Below are positions 62,083 to 64,000 of a DNA stretch of 64,000 nucleotides, one piece after another; the stretch's first letter is position 1, and every line of letters starts with the position of its first letter. The translations under genes and the position numbers were made by a program. Source of the DNA: Paraphysoderma sedebokerense (taxonomy: Eukaryota; Blastocladiomycota; Physodermatomycetes; Physodermatales; Physodermataceae). The stretch lies in NCBI GenBank assembly GCA_025602915.1, contig JAHLJZ010000050.1:108688-172687 (forward strand), in the 5' to 3' direction. Under the pieces are notes generated by a model. It was not told the DNA's origin. It saw nothing but the letters and a program-made list of their open reading frames with translations, and searched no databases.

Positions 62083-63533
62083 ATGTCTTCTTTTGTTTGT
62101 TTGATAAATACAGCCGACGAGACACAATCCTCTCCAGAATACTCGAATGATGGGCCTATACTCTTTAGTTTGCCTCATCCAAGAAGTGGTAAGCGACAGC
62201 ACTTCTCATTCCCTACGCGCGCTCTCCGTCCTTCCTTCTAGCTGACATAGCATATTCCCGTTGATGAGGCAAATTCGTAAGATTCGCACTCTCTCGCTCT
62301 ACACTCATGGAAGTGCAAAAGATAGATAATTCAGATACGAGATCATGGTTTGTGGAAGACGGAATACGGAAAGGTTGATTTCTGATTTACCTTGGAGAGA
62401 CCAAATCTGTTGATTAACTTAAAACCCCACATGAATCGGTATAGATGGCTCCATAGTAACGATGACACCTATTGATCCATTATTTGTTCTTTTACCTACT
62501 CTGAAAGCTTGTCGGAAACAGGTAGGATATTAAGAGTCATAGAGTGGGGGAGTATGAGAAGTGTCTGAAGCATTATTTTGTACTGACAAACATCCTGCTT
62601 TCTCTATACAGACTACCGAGTCTCAGGGCAATTTCCTTTCAATAGATGATATATTACATAATGAGCATATCCCAAACCTATACAAACTTCACCAAATACA
62701 AAATGTGGAGGATCTTCTAACGTGTGTGTGTGATTACCAAGGTATGCATTCCCAAGGGTTATTTAATCGGGCATCATCTGTTATACATGGGTTATAATTC
62801 TCTTTGCCGATTACAACGAATATACCAGACATATCGTCGATCCGCATGTTTCGCCTTAACGACCAAAAAACCATCCATTGGATAAAAGCGAAAGTGGGTA
62901 CTTTGTCATTTATTGATTAAAATGGGCTGCCTTTTCTAACTTAATGCCGCAAGGTAAATCTCCTTACAAGTTCGTTTTCACAATTTGAATCGTTGCAATG
63001 TCTCAACCCTGCGACGAGCTTGTCAGATTCGATATCAGAATCAGCCGCAATCCGACAATTGAAAACGAAAATCGCTTGGAATGTAGTCAAAGATTATATC
63101 TCACTTGATTGGGCTGAAAAGTTGGAAAAAGAGTTTAAGTCTGTTTCGTTCTACATTTTGATCATGAAGGCCAAATCATTCTTATTAACCATTGTGTCCG
63201 TCATCTCGGTGATTTAGCATTGAAGTCGTGACAGAATCCTTCAACGAAGCTATTCAAGCCGAATATGCCTCCATTAATTGTGCCAATAACCATGATCTAG
63301 AAGAACACTTTGACTCCAAAAAGCGTAAAAATTCTACCGAGAATCCTGCTGGAAAAGGGGCCAAGGTTGGTATCTAATCTATTTCATTGATCCCTCCCCT
63401 TGACTAGTACTCAAATTTTGTTTCTTATTTTATCTAGAAATCTCGTGTGACAGCAAATCAGAAGGCATTGAAAAAGGCGAGTAAGGGAATGAATAATATA
63501 AGTAGTTTTTTCAAGAAAAAAGACTGTAAATAA
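62083..63533 (+). CDS. Ribonuclease H2 subunit B
   Basis: Accessory subunit of RNase H2, which removes ribonucleotides from DNA. Eight exons (62083-62188, 62269-62373, 62457-62521, 62612-62741, 62829-62893, 62954-63138, 63218-63365, 63438-63533) give 299 residues. Signature text: DGPILFSLPHPRSG, DTRSWFVEDG, MTPIDPLFVLLPTLKACR, FLSIDDILHNEHIPNL, KTIHWIKAKV and IAWNVVKDYISLDW. After a Lys-rich stretch the C-terminus ends MNNISSFFKKK, which matches the atypical PIP box at the end of human RNASEH2B (M-x-x-I-x-x-F-F). None of its exons is long enough to stand out alone. Confidence 0.92.
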
Positions 63534-63817
63534 GTCGACTTTGGAGGAGGAGATTCGAGCGTACATTTACGATCACCCTCAATTAGGGCATTCCCTCATT
63601 CAATTTGCAGGGTTTTCAGGTCTTAACAGATGATTGATGGTTCATTTTGATTACCATGATGCAAGGAATTACTGCAGGAATAAATTTCAATTTAATGAAT
63701 GGTTAAATAATTCAATTCTATACATTCAAATAGTACACAGCCATATAATCATAATCAGACACAGGATAATCATTATTCTAGTAGCTTTATCAATACAAAA
63801 ATTGGGACTGGAATGGC

Positions 63818-64000
63818 TTAGTTTTCAGTTTGAGGAGTAGTTGATTCAGAGGTGGTTGAGGCATCAGATTCAGTAGTTGGAGCATCGGTCAAAGCAGTTT
63901 GACTGGTTTCGCCGTTACCCCCGCACTGGATTTCGAAAGTAGGCGAAGCAAATCTATGACGGGATCGGTCGGTGTTCATAGCATTGTGAGCTTCAAATTC
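63818..64000 (-). CDS. Secreted protein, family A member 3, C-terminal end (5' part outside window)
   Basis: The last 60 codons of a minus-strand gene. It starts inside the conserved domain with EFEAHNAMNTDRSRHRFASP and TFEIQC, equivalent to EFESFNALNMDRSRFRF and FTIDC of member 1, then a Thr/Ser-rich tail ending TTPQTEN. Family membership is clear; the N-terminus lies beyond the window edge. Confidence 0.8.
   Translation of the reverse strand, partial: EFEAHNAMNTDRSRHRFASPTFEIQCGGNGETSQTALTDAPTTESDASTTSESTTPQTEN

Overview
The window is nuclear DNA from a fungus, with about 29 protein genes and one tRNA. Almost every protein gene is split by short GT-AG introns, mostly 50-100 bases. The gene set is fungal: APS kinase, an AA9-type LPMO, TSR1, UTP25, KAP120/importin-11, RFA2, AIP1 and cytochrome c haem lyase. 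A very large Cys-rich, IPT-containing multipass membrane protein of a kind common in zoosporic lineages makes a chytrid-like, early-diverging fungus my best guess. That is inference; no rRNA or species marker is present. Exon joins were read by eye from splice signals, reading phase and family conservation, and most models sum to a whole number of codons.

Layout: 1-8.2 kb holds the 3' end of TSR1 (+), a PH-CLU-TPR protein (-) and an LtrA-family membrane protein (-). 8.6-11.6 kb holds a small secreted protein (-) and an AA9 LPMO (+). 12.0-16.8 kb holds APS kinase (+), ATP synthase beta (-) and cytochrome c haem lyase (-). 17.2-22.6 kb holds a MAPK kinase (+), an F-box protein (-) and a soluble LolD/MacB-like ABC ATPase (-). 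23.9-32.0 kb holds a Cys-containing secreted protein (+), aminoacylase-1 (+), APRT (-), FRG1 (+) and two small secreted proteins (-). 33.1-45.9 kb holds RFA2 (+), TAF10 (-), importin-11/KAP120 (+), an intronless bacterial-type glycyl-tRNA synthetase (+), SDHAF1 (+) and UTP25 (-). 46.2-56.0 kb holds the Cys-rich IPT/multipass protein (-) and a P-type ATPase with a long N-terminal extension (-). 56.4-64 kb holds tRNA-Thr(AGT), AIP1 (-), a second secreted-family member (-), RNase H2 subunit B (+) and the C-terminal end of a third secreted-family member (-).

The housekeeping genes do not form one pathway. They cover ribosome biogenesis (TSR1, UTP25), transcription and replication (TAF10, RFA2, RNase H2B), mitochondrial respiration (ATP2, CYT2, SDHAF1, and perhaps the bacterial-type GlyRS) and transport. 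Between them lie small secreted-protein genes in roomy intergenic DNA, including three copies of one family. The strongest points for follow-up are the bacterial-type GlyRS, the PH-CLU fusion, the P-type ATPase extension, the secreted family, an inverted repeat inside the long ATP2 intron, and the cluster of GC-AG introns and micro-exons.
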